A stretch of 64,000 nt of DNA from Lepidostoma basale (taxonomy: Eukaryota > Arthropoda > Insecta > Trichoptera > Lepidostomatidae). The stretch covers positions 1,054,001 to 1,118,000 of the forward strand of contig JAHDVF020000060.1 of the NCBI GenBank assembly GCA_022606425.2. Reading direction: 5' to 3'. The notes under the pieces were generated by a model, which saw nothing but the letters and a program-made list of their open reading frames with translations, was not told where the DNA came from and did not search any database. This document shows, in pieces, positions 9,179-18,457 of this stretch. Every line of letters starts with the position of its first letter. The first letter of the stretch is position 1. Made by a program: the position numbers and the translations under genes.

Positions 9179-9325
9179 ATGGATCGACAACTGGGAGTCA
9201 CCTCGCAGGAGGCTAATTTCTCTTCAGAAATTTGATCATGGTATATTGGAGAATTTATAGAGCGCCATTTTTATGAATTAATCATCTCAAAGGCGCTGAG
9301 GCCTACACTAAAAAGAAGAAGAAGA
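9179..9325 (-). mobile_element. LINE K 3'UTR hairpin with LINE C scrap
   Basis: On the minus strand, CAGCGCCTTTGAGATGAT..ATAAAAATGGCGCT matches the 3'UTR hairpin of the K copy at 10980-11060. The first 40 bp on the plus strand read GWIDNWES, a trace of the LINE C C-terminus, and AAGAAGAAG follows at 9311. Confidence 0.55.
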
Positions 9326-9339
9326 AAAATTGTGCCAAT

Positions 9340-9620
9340 TAATAATTAAACACACATCAATTCCGAATCTGACTCCATTGCAATTTAAACTTCACGCGCG
9401 CCCCTGCACCTCTTTGGGAGGGGTACTTTAGACGGAGGAACACGGGGTTATTCTCGCCGGGGTTGGATGTATCGGGTCGGCCTTTAAGGGTTATGGGGGA
9501 AGGGGGTCCCACCGCCCCCGCCCCCAGTCACCCCCTTCGTGTTGCTGCTTGTGGATATTTTTGTTTTTCGCAGATAATGAGTTTGTTATGCGCCGAGTAA
9601 CACTAGACCAGGAGTGCTCA
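9340..9620. other. GC-rich low-copy island
   Basis: Contains CACGCGCGCCCC, GGGGAAGGGGGTCCC and CACCGCCCCCGCCCCC. No repeat partner in the window and no convincing coding frame. Confidence 0.5.
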
Positions 9621-9624
9621 CGAC

Positions 9625-10105
9625 ATTTAAAGAAAAGGCTTTTTGAATTCAACTATCTCATTGAATTTGTTCATATAATACGGAAAAAAAAAGATTTTAT
9701 ATAAATCTGATATGACGTACAGCTATTGAAAAAATATAATGCACCGTTATCACAAATTTGCATGCTCAAAATATTATACATTTGAGCCGGTATTTTTAAA
9801 TGTGGAATAAGTCCACTTTTGGAAAAAAGAGTTAATAGTAATTTTGGTAAGGTATTGATAACTTCTATTTATAATTACTCATTAAATGGACCACGACTTC
9901 TTCTATAATTCAATCAATTAAAAATCGTGCAAAATGTGTACAAAAATGTGTACTTAATTTTCCACTTGTTTTTATTTCTTATAATTTATTATTATTGATG
10001 GTAAAAAAAGTCCATTACGAGCTAAAAAACGTTTATTTTGTTTAACAATTACACTAATTTTACATTTATTATATCATTATATTTATTTATCTTTTATGTA
10101 TGTAG
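9625..10105. other. Unassigned AT-rich stretch
   Basis: Nothing recognised on either strand. Confidence 0.45.
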
Positions 10106-10111
10106 GAAAAT

Positions 10112-10190
10112 ATGGCCTTCGTGACACCTATGACTGCCACACCGAAAGACCTGGGTTCGATTCCCTACGATGACGGTAAAATTTCCCCAA
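10112..10190 (+). mobile_element. tRNA-derived SINE, head only
   Basis: GGCCTTCGTGACACC, then ACTGCCACACCGAAAG and box B-like CTGGGTTCGATTCC. The middle and the AAT tail are missing. Box A is eroded. Confidence 0.65.
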
Positions 10191-10194
10191 CATT

Positions 10195-10366
10195 CATTTT
10201 CAATTCAATTTCAATTTATTAAAATCATTAACATAACGGTATATTACCAAATCGCTTATGACTACAGAATACAAAAAAAATAAACAAAAAAAGATATGAA
10301 ACAATTACAAAAAGAAACAGAAATAATAAAAAATACAATATAATTGGAAAAATAATAGAAACCAAT
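10195..10366 (-). mobile_element. LINE J 3'UTR fragment
   Basis: Minus strand ends in TTGAAATTGAATTGAAAA repeats like the J tail at 37350-37375. The rest resembles J-type UTR (TTAATGATTTTAATAAATTG). No coding part. Confidence 0.45.
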
Positions 10367-10374
10367 ATCAGAAT

Positions 10375-10602
10375 ACATCGTGCCTTGCACGCACGTCGAT
10401 TTCTCTGACTCGTTTTAGATTTTTTGGATAGGTTTTTGTTTGCGATGACACTTTAAGTGCACCATTCACTTTGTTGCCTGCCCCAACCCTTCTTTCAATA
10501 TCCCTCTCCACACGCCCATCTTTTGTAAACATACTACCCAAATACACGAACTCATCTACTTGCTCCAATTTTTTACCATTCACGCTAATCTTGTAGACTG
10601 TC
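10375..10602 (-). mobile_element. LINE A fragment with internal deletion
   Basis: Minus strand reads VYKISVNGKKLEQVDEFVYL, GSMFTKDGRVERDIERRVGA, GNKVNGALKV, then jumps to the REIDVRARHDV coding of the far 3' part. About 370 bp are deleted relative to 12511-13246. Confidence 0.75.
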
Positions 10603-10614
10603 ACATATTCGCGA

Positions 10615-11085
10615 ATGATTTCACATATTCGCGAATGGCACCAGCTTATATATCTGAACTCTGCATCAACGAGAACCTGAATGCTAGACAGTCTACATTG
10701 CGATTAGCTAAGTCTTCTGCGATCGGTAGATTGACTGTGCCAAAACGCTGTCCAAGCACAAACTTTTGGCGACCGAGCCTTCGCGGTAGCCGGCCCTTCA
10801 GCCTGGAACAGTCTTCCAGCAGACCTTAAGTGCATTGAGAATCAATCAGAGTTTAGATCGAGACTCAAAACGCACCTTTTCAAATTATCATTTCCTGACA
10901 GGAAGGGCTGATCGATTTCGTCGGGTGCAGCCCTCATACTAAATATGTTTATATATATATTTTATCATTATTATTATTATTATTATCTAGTTGATAAAAC
11001 GGAGCATCTTCTACAGCGCCCTTGAGATGAGCAATTTATAAAAATGGCGCTTTATAAATTATCCAATTTATTATTATTATTATAA
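10615..11085 (+). mobile_element. LINE K (CR1/L2-like) 3' end with UTR hairpin
   Basis: Encodes MAPAYISELC, ARQSTLRLAKSS and, after a frame change, TFGDRAFAVAGPSAWNSLP and FRSRLKTHLFKL, then a stop. The 3'UTR at 11010-11060 has the hairpin AGCGCCCTTGAGATGAG..ATAAAAATGGCGCT and an ATT-repeat tail. A second K subfamily, different from 6860-7235. Confidence 0.8.
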
Positions 11086-11089
11086 TAGG

Positions 11090-11690
11090 AGTTAAAAAAT
11101 ATTAATATTAATATGTGGTTATCCAATTAATTATAATTTAATATAATATTATAAGCAAATGTTGAATAGTCCTGCGGTGTGATATCTCGTTTATGGAAGG
11201 AGGAATGGCACTTTTTATTTGACTGTACCATTTGCACAGAGGCGAATGGCGTAGTTAAACGAAATGGGGAAAGAAGGCATAAAAATGATATGTTAGTTTC
11301 CCGCAAACAGGAGGCGCAGTGTACGGGGTCCTGTTATGAGCCTCTAACAGCTTTTTAACTGGCTTTTTTTAAGGTTATCTTTAAAGCATGTGTATTTTTT
11401 TATTTAAAATTTAACGTGCGACTGTGTGAGAATGATAAAAGTCCATATCAAAGGGTGCTGAAATGTCATATTCTTCTTTTTATATTGCTGTCAGATCCCT
11501 CTGACGTTGCCAATCACTGATAATGCCTTAGCAAGCTGAAATATGTCTTTCCCAAAAATAACAATAATAAAAAAATTAAAAGAAAAATTGTTTGTTTATT
11601 TTAAATTTGCTATATCTTTGGGTTGCGGATTCATTGAACAATGTTTATTTTTAAAAGTTTGCACAATACACCGACTTTATTAAAAAAAAA
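11090..11690. other. Unassigned AT-rich stretch
   Basis: No coding or repeat signal recognised, apart from moderate GC at 11270-11340. Confidence 0.45.
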
Positions 11691-11697
11691 TTAAAAA

Positions 11698-11740
11698 TCA
11701 AATATGTTTCGGACACAGAAACCCTTCATCAGTTTTATAT
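11698..11740 (-). ncRNA. Hammerhead-like core, solitary
   Basis: Minus strand: CTGATGA, A, GGGTTTCTGTGTCC as a weak hairpin, then GAAACATATT. Keeps both core blocks but not the GTC. It lies at the very edge of the 8-bp satellite. Confidence 0.35.
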
Positions 11741-11741
11741 T

Positions 11742-12500
11742 ACATATTTACATATTATCATATTGCATATTTACATATTTACATATTTACATATTTACAT
11801 ATTTACATATTTACATATTTACATATTTACATATTTACATATTTACATATTTACATATTTACATATTTACATATTTTCATATTTACATATTTACATATTT
11901 ACATATTTACATATTTACATATTTACATATTTACATATTTACATATTTACATATTTACATATTTACATATTTACATATTTACATATTTACATATTTACAT
12001 ATTTACATATTTACATAATTACATATTTACATATTTACATATTTACATATTACATTTACATATTTACATATTTACATATTTACATATTTACATATTACAT
12101 ATTTACATGTTACATGTTACATATTTACATGTTACATATTTACATATTTACATGTTACATGTTACATATTTACATATTTACATATTTACATATTTACATA
12201 TTTATATTTACATGTTACATATTTACCTATATTTACATATTTACATGTTATTTACATATTTACCATATTTACATGTTACATATTTACATATTTACATATT
12301 TACATATTTACATATTTACATATTTACATATTTACATATTTACATATTTACATATTTACATATTTACATATTTACATGTTACCTTATTTACATATTTACA
12401 TATTTATATTTACATATTTACATATTTATATTTACATATTTACATATTTACATATTTACATATTCACATATTTACGTATTTACATTTTAAATTACATTAT
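11742..12500. repeat. 8-bp satellite (ATATTTAC)n
   Basis: Around 90 tandem copies of ATATTTAC, almost perfect in 11767-12050 and increasingly variant (TACATGTTAC, TATTTATATT) to 12440. Because 8 is not a multiple of 3, all frames give the same 8-residue period HIYIFTYL, producing a 249-codon spurious frame. Confidence 0.95.
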
Positions 12501-12510
12501 TTACACAAAT

Positions 12511-13246
12511 GATTTAATGATGAATGTCGGAAAGTCAAAGGTGATGGTTTTCGAAAGGGAAGAGCAAATGACAGTTTATAATATAAGTGTGAACGAAGAG
12601 AACTTAGAACAGGTGAGGGAATTTGTGTATTTAGGTAGCATGTTCACAGCAGATGCCCGAACGGATAGTGACGTCGAAAGAAGGGTTGGTGCGGGTAACA
12701 AAGTGAATGGAGCTTTAAAAATAGTTATTGGAAACAAGAAATTATCAATGAAAGCGAAAACGGCCGTTCACAATGGAGTTCTGGTCCCAACCCTAATGTA
12801 TGGAAGCGAAGCATGGAACTGGCAGAAGAAGTATGAGAGCAGAATAAATTCAGTAGAGATGAGGCCCCTAAGACGTATGTGTGATAGAACGATATACGAC
12901 AGAATCTCAAATGCTGATATAAGAAAGGAATGTAGAGCGGAAGAAGGTATTATGAACAAAATTATGAAAGGATCGCTGCGTTGGTTCGGACATATGGAAC
13001 GCATGGATGGAGAAAGAATGGTTAAGAAAGTATACGTTAATGATGTAAATGGGGTACGAAGTCGAGGCAGACCGAGGAAAACATGGCATGACCAAATTAA
13101 TCAAATTTTAAAGGTTGGTCATGTTAGAAGTCGGAGGAATCGACGTGCGTGTATGACTCGTTGTATGAATGTGGAGGAAACTAGAGAGGTTTGCCAGGAT
13201 AGAGTAGTGTGGCGGTCCATTCTCTCTGCCTACGGCGTGATGGTTT
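12511..13246 (+). mobile_element. LINE A, longest copy
   Basis: A ~245-codon open frame of the polymerase C-terminal half. Blocks in order: DLMMNVGKSKVMVFE, EFVYLGSMFTADAR, RRVGAGNKVNGALK, HNGVLVPTLMYGSEAWNWQK, RPLRRMCDRTIYDR, GSLRWFGHMERM, GRPRKTWHDQINQIL, RRACMTRCMNVEE. It begins just after where the YADD catalytic box would lie, so it is 5'-truncated. The usual PFGET codons before the stop are deleted (SAY runs into GVM) and the tail is (TTG)9 in place of TTAG. Flanks at 12466-12505 and 13274-13311 are ~85% alike, suggesting either a long target duplication or insertion inside the satellite. Confidence 0.9.
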
Positions 13247-13309
13247 GTTGTTGTTGTTGTTGTTGTTGTTGTACATATTTACATATTTTAAATAACATTA
13301 TTTGTATTA

Positions 13310-13440
13310 AAAATTTAGTTAAATTCCACTTAGGTTTATGGTTTCGACCAGTTTCGGCAGCTTCCTGCCATATTCTAGTCCTGCCATCCAAATCTGCCAC
13401 TTATTTGTCGTCGAAGCCAATAACCTAAGTGAAATTAAAT
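13310..13440. mobile_element. H6 fold-back element
   Basis: Short inverted arms (TTAAATTCCACTTAGGTTTA and its mirror at 13419-13440) enclose a minus-strand core: CTAGAATAT, GGCAG, loop GAAG, CTGCC, GAAAC, TGGTC. The hairpin and GAAAC..GTC are intact, but the CTGANGA box is degenerate. Confidence 0.5.
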
Positions 13441-13534
13441 AAATATATACTACAAAGAAATTTTAATAAAATAATAATATCTTCAATATCTTACAACGAA
13501 CTTTTATGAAATTTCAAATAACTACGAGTACATA

Positions 13535-13585
13535 TATGAAATACGAAGTTTTACATGATTGTTCAATAAATAATAGATAAGGTAA
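13535..13585 (+). mobile_element. H2 terminal fragment
   Basis: Matches the outer end of H2: ACGAAGTTTTACATGATTG, TTCAATAAATAATA. Too short to place further. Confidence 0.4.
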
Positions 13586-13587
13586 GT

Positions 13588-13720
13588 ATTGATTGATACA
13601 AAGGCAGGATTGATACAATCATGGATATTCAACAATGGACTGAAACTTTACAATGACCTACCAAAAGACACAGGGAGTTTTACTGGAAACCAATTAAAAA
13701 TATATCAGAAACGTAATATC
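13588..13720 (+). mobile_element. LINE polymerase C-terminal scrap
   Basis: Frame reads FNNGLKLYNDLPKDTGSF then LKIYQKRN, the typical F..GLK.YN.LP..I....FK... ending of several non-LTR polymerases. It lies just upstream of an H1 unit, so H1 may be the 3'UTR of, or a derivative of, such a LINE. Confidence 0.45.
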
Positions 13721-13721
13721 A

Positions 13722-13976
13722 TCATTTTTAACTCTATACTACGAGTAATTGTTCTTTCTAATTACTGTATTATTATTATTATTATTAACTATTAACTAAC
13801 CCCGTTCTTTTAATTAAAATATTTAGGTACCTAACTCAATTTCAGCAAGAACTTCAAAATTGTACCAAAGAAATGATTCAAATTGACATAGGAACAAATA
13901 CACATAAAGATTCGAAAAATCACGAAAATTTGACAATTGATATATTATTGTAACACCTGATGATGTCAACATAGGC
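13722..13976 (+). mobile_element. H1 unit truncated at the ribozyme-like core
   Basis: Collinear with 21290-21525 (TTGTTCTTTCTAATTACTG, ACTAACC.C.TTCTTTTAATT, ACAAATACACATAAAG). It stops at CTGATGATGTCAACATAGG, exactly in the hairpin loop, where J LINE sequence starts. Confidence 0.65.
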
Positions 13977-14460
13977 TCTATCCCACGGCATTTCTTTTAG
14001 GAATGCTTTTAGGAAAGCTCTTTACAGCTTTGAAAGGATGGGCATCTCATTACCCATTTCTTTAAATTAATCAGGGGATATTTCGAGAACTCGGCCGTGC
14101 TAGAGGGTGTTGGTCTTTTTGTCCCTGATAGATTTCTCCGACAGCGACAGCACAGATTGTTTTACCTACCGGCCGCCAGAACCAATCTGCCTCTGGTGAC
14201 ACTGGTGGGAAGAGCAATTAGTCTGCTGAACGCGGTTTCCTCGGAGATCGACGTCTTTCATATTAGTGAAGGTAGGTTCAGGAGACAAATACTCTTGACT
14301 TTAGAATGTATCTTGTCTTCCTAATGTCAACCATATCTAATGCGTTCCTGGTATTATGTTCTATTTTTATAATATTTTACCTGTACTCAATAGATGCCTT
14401 AAACATTTATGCTGTTTGTAATGTCTTTTGAGTTAATGAACTGATTAGATTTGATTTGAT
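13977..14460 (+). mobile_element. LINE J 3' end
   Basis: Coding relic then an open stretch: LEGVGLFVPDRFLRQRQHRL, FYLPAARTNLPLVTLVGRAI, SLLNAVSSEIDVFHIS, ending ILSS-stop near 14324. The 3'UTR and the TTTGATTTGAT tail reach ~14460. The same region is read on the minus strand at 40805-41612. Confidence 0.85.
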
Positions 14461-14464
14461 TATT

Positions 14465-14930
14465 TATGCCTAACCTTTCATTCGTTAATTCACTCGTTAA
14501 TTATGTTTTAACATTTTGGATATCCAATAGACGTGTGAAGTATTAAAAAAAATGTTTATTTCCAAAAAAAATCAGACTCACCCATATTTTTAACTGACTA
14601 GATAATTAAAACGTTATAATAACATGTTGGCTTGTTATCTGCAAGCAGAAAAGACCCCGTATATTTTTTCCCCGGTAAAATACGACGCGCAAAAAAGCCT
14701 TCACAGATAAATAAATTTCATTTCTATGACGGTTTTCCTAATTTTCCGCCCCTCAAAAAAGTCTCCCCCACGTATATTTTCTGCAAGCATACGTCCCCAG
14801 TCTTATCCTTTGTGATATTTTATTATTTCTACCCTTTCCATTAAAAAAAACCACACCCTGAAAAGCAACCCTTGAGATGCGACTGAATAAGTTAGATACA
14901 GTCCTAGACAAAAGAAAATGAACTAAAGTT
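14465..14930. other. Unassigned, partly GC-richer sequence
   Basis: No family recognised. 14630-14780 has C-runs resembling the other low-copy islands in the window. Confidence 0.4.
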
Positions 14931-14939
14931 AATACATTT

Positions 14940-15204
14940 TAATCAAACTATTCTTCTTCGTATCAATGGAAAGATCACGTTGGAATTGAAAAATAGCGTT
15001 GTATATTTTCCACTTAAATGTTAAATATCACGACATGTTTCGGAGGAGACTTCCATCTTCAGGTAACAAAAAACTAAACAAAGAAAGACTCATTAAAGGG
15101 CATTTAAAAATCGATACAACAAAAGGAAAAATACATTTAAATTTAAAAATATATATCTGGACAAATTACTCAAGAACTAATTATTATTTTTTAACAGTTT
15201 TCTT
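14940..15204 (-). mobile_element. H4 element, left arm
   Basis: Minus-strand core at 15032-15062: CTGAAGA, T, GGAAG..CTCCTCC hairpin, GAAAC, ATGTC, GTG. The outer part TTGGAATTGAAAAATAGCG matches the mirror arm at 63095-63140. It continues after an RTE insertion at 15205-15545 into 15560-15760. Confidence 0.7.
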
Positions 15205-15545
15205 TTTCTTTCTTCTTTCTTTAATAGCCGTTGTCGTCCACTGCTGGACACATAGGCCTCCCCCATACTTCTTCATGTATGACATGTCATACGGGGGGTG
15301 GTTGGCATTACAACGCCACGCTTGCCAGACGGGTTGGCGAGGTGTCCTTCCACGTTAGCCTATGCATCAATATTATCCACCGAGGTTATTCACACTCGAT
15401 CTCTAACATTTCGCATAGTTTCCAGGGGAGACCAAAGTCGAGGAGGTGTGGATAGGTACTTGGGATCAGATCAATCCTCCAGCGTAGCATGGCCATCACC
15501 ACGGTGATGGCCATGCACCGCTCGAAGAGTCAATAGGGTCCCCCT
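15205..15545 (-). mobile_element. RTE-type LINE 3' end inserted in H4
   Basis: Minus strand ends in GGAGGCCTATGTGTCCAGCAG followed by TGGACGACAACGGCTATTAAAG, the classic RTE ending (EEAYVQQW-like). The body holds a perfect 26-bp local palindrome around ATGGCCATCACCACGGTGATG. It splits the H4 element. Confidence 0.6.
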
Positions 15546-15559
15546 TACTCCCCCAACAG

Positions 15560-15760
15560 TAATCATACATAATAATAAAATAAAATTGTAATGTGGAAAA
15601 AAACATACATTTGAAAATACATATTTTGCCTAGATATTAATAATTAATTTATTTTTTGCGTTGAAAATATTATTAGGAATGGGAGGTTGGAAGACTAAAA
15701 GTGGAAAGGGTATTTTAGGAGAAAGGATTAGCTTTAGCGAAAAATAAAAATTGTGATACA
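15560..15760. mobile_element. H4 internal body
   Basis: Shares CATACATTTGAAAATACATATT, TTGCCTAGATATTAATAATT and GGAATGGGAGGTTG with H4 at 62810-63025 (the last of these inverted there). The right arm with its core is missing. Confidence 0.55.
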
Positions 15761-15769
15761 TAAACAGAG

Positions 15770-16070
15770 TTTTATAATTTAACACTTAATAAAGTTGTAA
15801 TGGACTACAAATTTATTTCTATTTTTATTTTTTATATGGTTTGTTTATACAACACTTATTTTAAAAAAATTAAATTATATAGACATGTTTCGGATATATT
15901 TATATAGTATCACTGAAGAAGGACTGGTAGTCCGAATGTCTATGTAATTTTATTTTGTATATACAAAGTACCTATTTAAAAAATAAAAAGAGAAATAAAG
16001 CATCATAACAACACAAAGTATGGCGTATATATAAGAAAAGGACTACAAATTAATCATTATATAATAATTT
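15770..16070 (+). mobile_element. H3 element
   Basis: Plus-strand core at 15913-15940. A partial inverted arm (GACATGTTTCGGATAT) precedes it at 15892. The downstream part TGTATATACAAAGTA..AACACAAAGTATGGC is shared with 59285-59380. Confidence 0.6.
15913..15940 (+). ncRNA. Hammerhead-like core of H3
   Basis: CTGAAGA, A, GGACT, loop GGT, AGTCC, GAA, TGTC. The 5-bp stem II is perfect. Two bases of the GAAAC..GTC junction are lost here; the second H3 copy (59249-59279) keeps GAAATATGTC. Confidence 0.4.
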
Positions 16071-16079
16071 GTGCTATGA

Positions 16080-16495
16080 GTGCTTATTAAATTAATATTT
16101 TTGTGGTTAATGAATTATGAACAGGACTGTACAACGAGCAGTACTTATTTTTTTAGACTACACTCTAAGCCACTGTCTCTTTTGTTCGCTTTTTATAATG
16201 CGACATTAACCCCCGAAGCGGGAATTTTTAATACTCTTGGCCGGGTTTTTTTTTGCCCCGTTTTACCCGACAATTAAGATAAGAAAAGGAATGACTTTTT
16301 TATGCGCGGCGCGTGTTTGTAATGGCCCCCGAATAAAAAATGTGTTTACATTCGCAATTACCGTGTTTGTAGACACGAGGAACGGGAATCTTTTTTTTAC
16401 GAATGTTCACGATTTTTTTATTATCGCAAAGGTTTCGCGGGTTATTAAGTCTCACCAAGGAATATTAAAAAATGACTTTTTGATAAAATATTAAT
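16080..16495. other. Low-copy stretch with GC-richer centre
   Basis: CCGGGTTTTTTTTTGCCCCG and GCGCGGCGCG blocks. No family match. An 85-codon frame here lacks any domain. Confidence 0.4.
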
Positions 16496-16499
16496 TTAT

Positions 16500-16690
16500 T
16501 AATATTTTCCAGATCCTCGGAACCAATAAGGATGTGGAGAAGGAGATACAACACAGAACTTTACGATCAATACCAGGACGTCAGCGTGGTCAAGTTTATG
16601 AAGATTAACAGACTGCGCTGGCTAGGGCACTTGCATCGCATGGGGGATCTGGAGCTCCTCAAAAGGGTGTTGTATGACAATCGGCAGGTC
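16500..16690 (+). mobile_element. RTE-like LINE fragment (NRLRWLGHL)
   Basis: Reads IRMWRRRYNTELYDQY then VVKFMKINRLRWLGHLHRMG, a known RTE-type arrangement (RMRTN.EL...I...I..RLRW.GHV.RM). The 3' end is lost. Confidence 0.7.
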
Positions 16691-16869
16691 GAGTAAAAAT
16701 ACAAAATGCACACAGTAACTGGGACACAATATTCGATTGGGCTGAGAAACGCAAACCGCAGAGCTAAAGAAAAGAATTGGCAGAGCTAAAGAAAATAATT
16801 GGACCAAGCTAAGCAGCTTGCGGAAAAATGGGTTACATCTATATGGCATCAAAACAATTACATTGTTCA

Positions 16870-17235
16870 AACAAAGTGCCGAGAAACTACGAGTGACCCA
16901 AAGAGCAATAGAAAGAGCCATGTTAGGAATAAGCCTAAAAGACAGAGTCAGAAACGATACGGTGAGAAAAAAAAACAAGGGTTAAAGACATCATCCACCG
17001 GGTAGCAACCCCTTAAGTGACAATGGGCAGGTCACAAAAATGGATAAGAAAACTGGTGAATTGGAGACCGTGGACGGCAAAGAAAGTACAGGGCGAGCGT
17101 CACAACGGTGAAAAAATAACATGAACAGACATGTCGGAATAATTAGGATGCAGTCTGCACAAGACAGAGAGACGTGGAAGCAAATGGAGGAGGCCTTTGT
17201 CCAGGAGTTGACGGTAATAGGCTGAATAAGAAGAA
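16870..17235 (+). mobile_element. LINE D (RTE-like) 3' end
   Basis: With frameshifts: LRVTQRAIERAMLGISLKDR, VRNDTVR, KKTRVKDIIHRV, then QSAQDRETWKQMEEAFVQEL and a TVIG-stop, followed by AAGAAGA. Same family as 36290-36668. Confidence 0.8.
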
Positions 17236-17274
17236 GACTGTTGTATTACTATATATAATAAAAAAAACACGATA

Positions 17275-17362
17275 ACAGTGAATTGGAGTAGGCAAAGAAG
17301 ACGATTCTGGAAGGACCACATCGAGAGGATAGATCCAACGAGGATTCCCAAGATCAGTCCAG
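17275..17362 (+). mobile_element. LINE C fragment
   Basis: Reads NWSRQRRRFWKDHIERIDPT then RIPKI, matching the RRR.YWRDHV.RMD..R block of LINE C. It stops at a TTTATCAG-repeat that begins the J LINE tail. Confidence 0.65.
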
Positions 17363-17540
17363 TTTATCAGTTTATCAGTTTATTTATTTACTCACAAGAT
17401 ATTACAAACATATTTATAGTTTAAGGCATCCATTTGAGAAAAGGTAAAGTATCAGGAACACATGAGAGATGGTTCAACTTTAGGAAGACAAGATACTCTC
17501 TAAAGTTAGTATTTTTCTTCTGAACTTACTTTCACTAATA
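17363..17540 (-). mobile_element. LINE J 3' end, outer half
   Basis: Minus strand: J 3'UTR and last codons, collinear with 40860-41005 (CTTTAGGAAGAC..GATACTCTC..). Continues at 17801-17865 after the H2 insertion. Confidence 0.75.
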
Positions 17541-17551
17541 TAAAAGACGTC

Positions 17552-17789
17552 AATAATCAATACGAATGAAAAAACTTATGTTTTTCTAGAAGTTTTATTA
17601 CATTTTTTGGGGGTATGACATGTTTCGCCCTTCTAAGGCATTATCAAATGTTTGATAATGTCTTAGAAGGGCGAAACATGTCATACCCCCAAAGAAAATA
17701 TATATAAAACTTCTAGAGAAACATAAGTTTTTTCATTCGCATTAATTATTTAATATGGAGTTTTACATCATTGTTCAAAAAACAATAAA
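17552..17789. mobile_element. H2 fold-back element with 11-bp target duplication
   Basis: 238-bp insertion bracketed by TAAAAGACGTC at 17541-17551 and 17790-17800. The empty site is represented by the undisturbed J copy at 41003 (ATGAAAGACGTCGATC). It consists of two ~100-bp inverted arms meeting at ~17649. The right arm extends ~40 bp further (TTAATATGGAGTTTTACATC). Each arm has a core: TTGATAATG, hairpin, GAAACATGTC. Confidence 0.85.
17651..17682 (+). ncRNA. Hammerhead-like core of H2, right arm
   Basis: TTGATAA, T, G(T/C)CTT, loop AGA, AGGGC, GAAAC, AT, GTC. The CTGATGA box is changed to TTGATAA in both arms, but the hairpin and the palindromic ACATGT before C are kept. Mirror core at 17618-17648. 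Confidence 0.35.
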
Positions 17790-17800
17790 TAAAAGACGTC

Positions 17801-17865
17801 GATCTCTGAGGTAATCTTGTTCGGCAGACTGATTGCTCTTCCCACTGGCATTATTTATTTAGGCA
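17801..17865 (-). mobile_element. LINE J, inner half of the H2-interrupted copy
   Basis: Minus strand encodes the GRAI.L...S....DVF ending as at 41005-41070 (GCAGACTGATTGCTCTTCCC on the plus strand). Confidence 0.75.
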
Positions 17866-17879
17866 GATTGATCGTGATG

Positions 17880-18020
17880 CACGAGACTCTAGAGGGGCGT
17901 CAACCACCAAGACGAACAACAAAGAGATGGAGTTGGAAATGAAGACAACCACCAAAGAGATGGAGAGAAAGCTGGACGTCTTTATAACAGGAAGAAGTTT
18001 GATGTCAACAATAAGAGGAA
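17880..18020 (+). mobile_element. LINE C 3' scrap
   Basis: Frame reads RQPPKRWRESWTSL then a stop and QEE, the LINE C terminal motif. Duplicated GGAAGAAGTTTGATGTCAAC and GAGGAAGAAGTT mark the tail. Confidence 0.55.
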
Positions 18021-18029
18021 GAAGTTTTT

Positions 18030-18455
18030 TTATTTAAAATACGTCAAATGTTTATTCACAAACAGATTACGTACGTAAAAATCATTTATGAATACCGCAA
18101 TATCGAGAACACGCGGAGTTAAGTTAAACCGAGTTTTAAGCTAAACCGCACATGTAGTGAGAATGTTACACTGTTTAACATAATGTTTAACGCTTACATA
18201 GGAACTTAAACCTCTTGTGGTCTATAGGTAAGACACAATCCCTGCTAAATCCACTCGCACTTCCAACCGAGAGAATTCCGCAAAAGCATACACCCGCAAA
18301 CGAGAACGATCAAATGCGTTAACAAGGATTACGCAACCCTTTTTGCGAGGGTTGTATCTTTACCAGCAAATATAATCGCTGTTTTACTGTATCCCATATT
18401 AATACTAGTATGGTAAATCTGCAAAAGGTGTCAATTATTTATAAAAAAACTAATT
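18030..18455. other. Unassigned stretch
   Basis: No recognisable repeat or gene. Confidence 0.4.
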
Positions 18456-18457
18456 AA

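Noticed and set aside
8773..9260. Four overlapping 120-140-codon frames rich in Leu/Ile/Asn
   Set aside because: They are translations of the AAT microsatellite.
11763..12490. 249-codon frame HIYIFTYL-repeat protein
   Set aside because: Product of an 8-bp satellite in which every frame gives the same peptide. It only becomes LINE A coding after 12511.
15490..15520. Perfect palindrome GGCCATCACC/GGTGATGGCC as a terminator or operator
   Set aside because: It lies inside an RTE-type LINE 3' region in a eukaryotic context, so a bacterial-type regulatory reading makes no sense.
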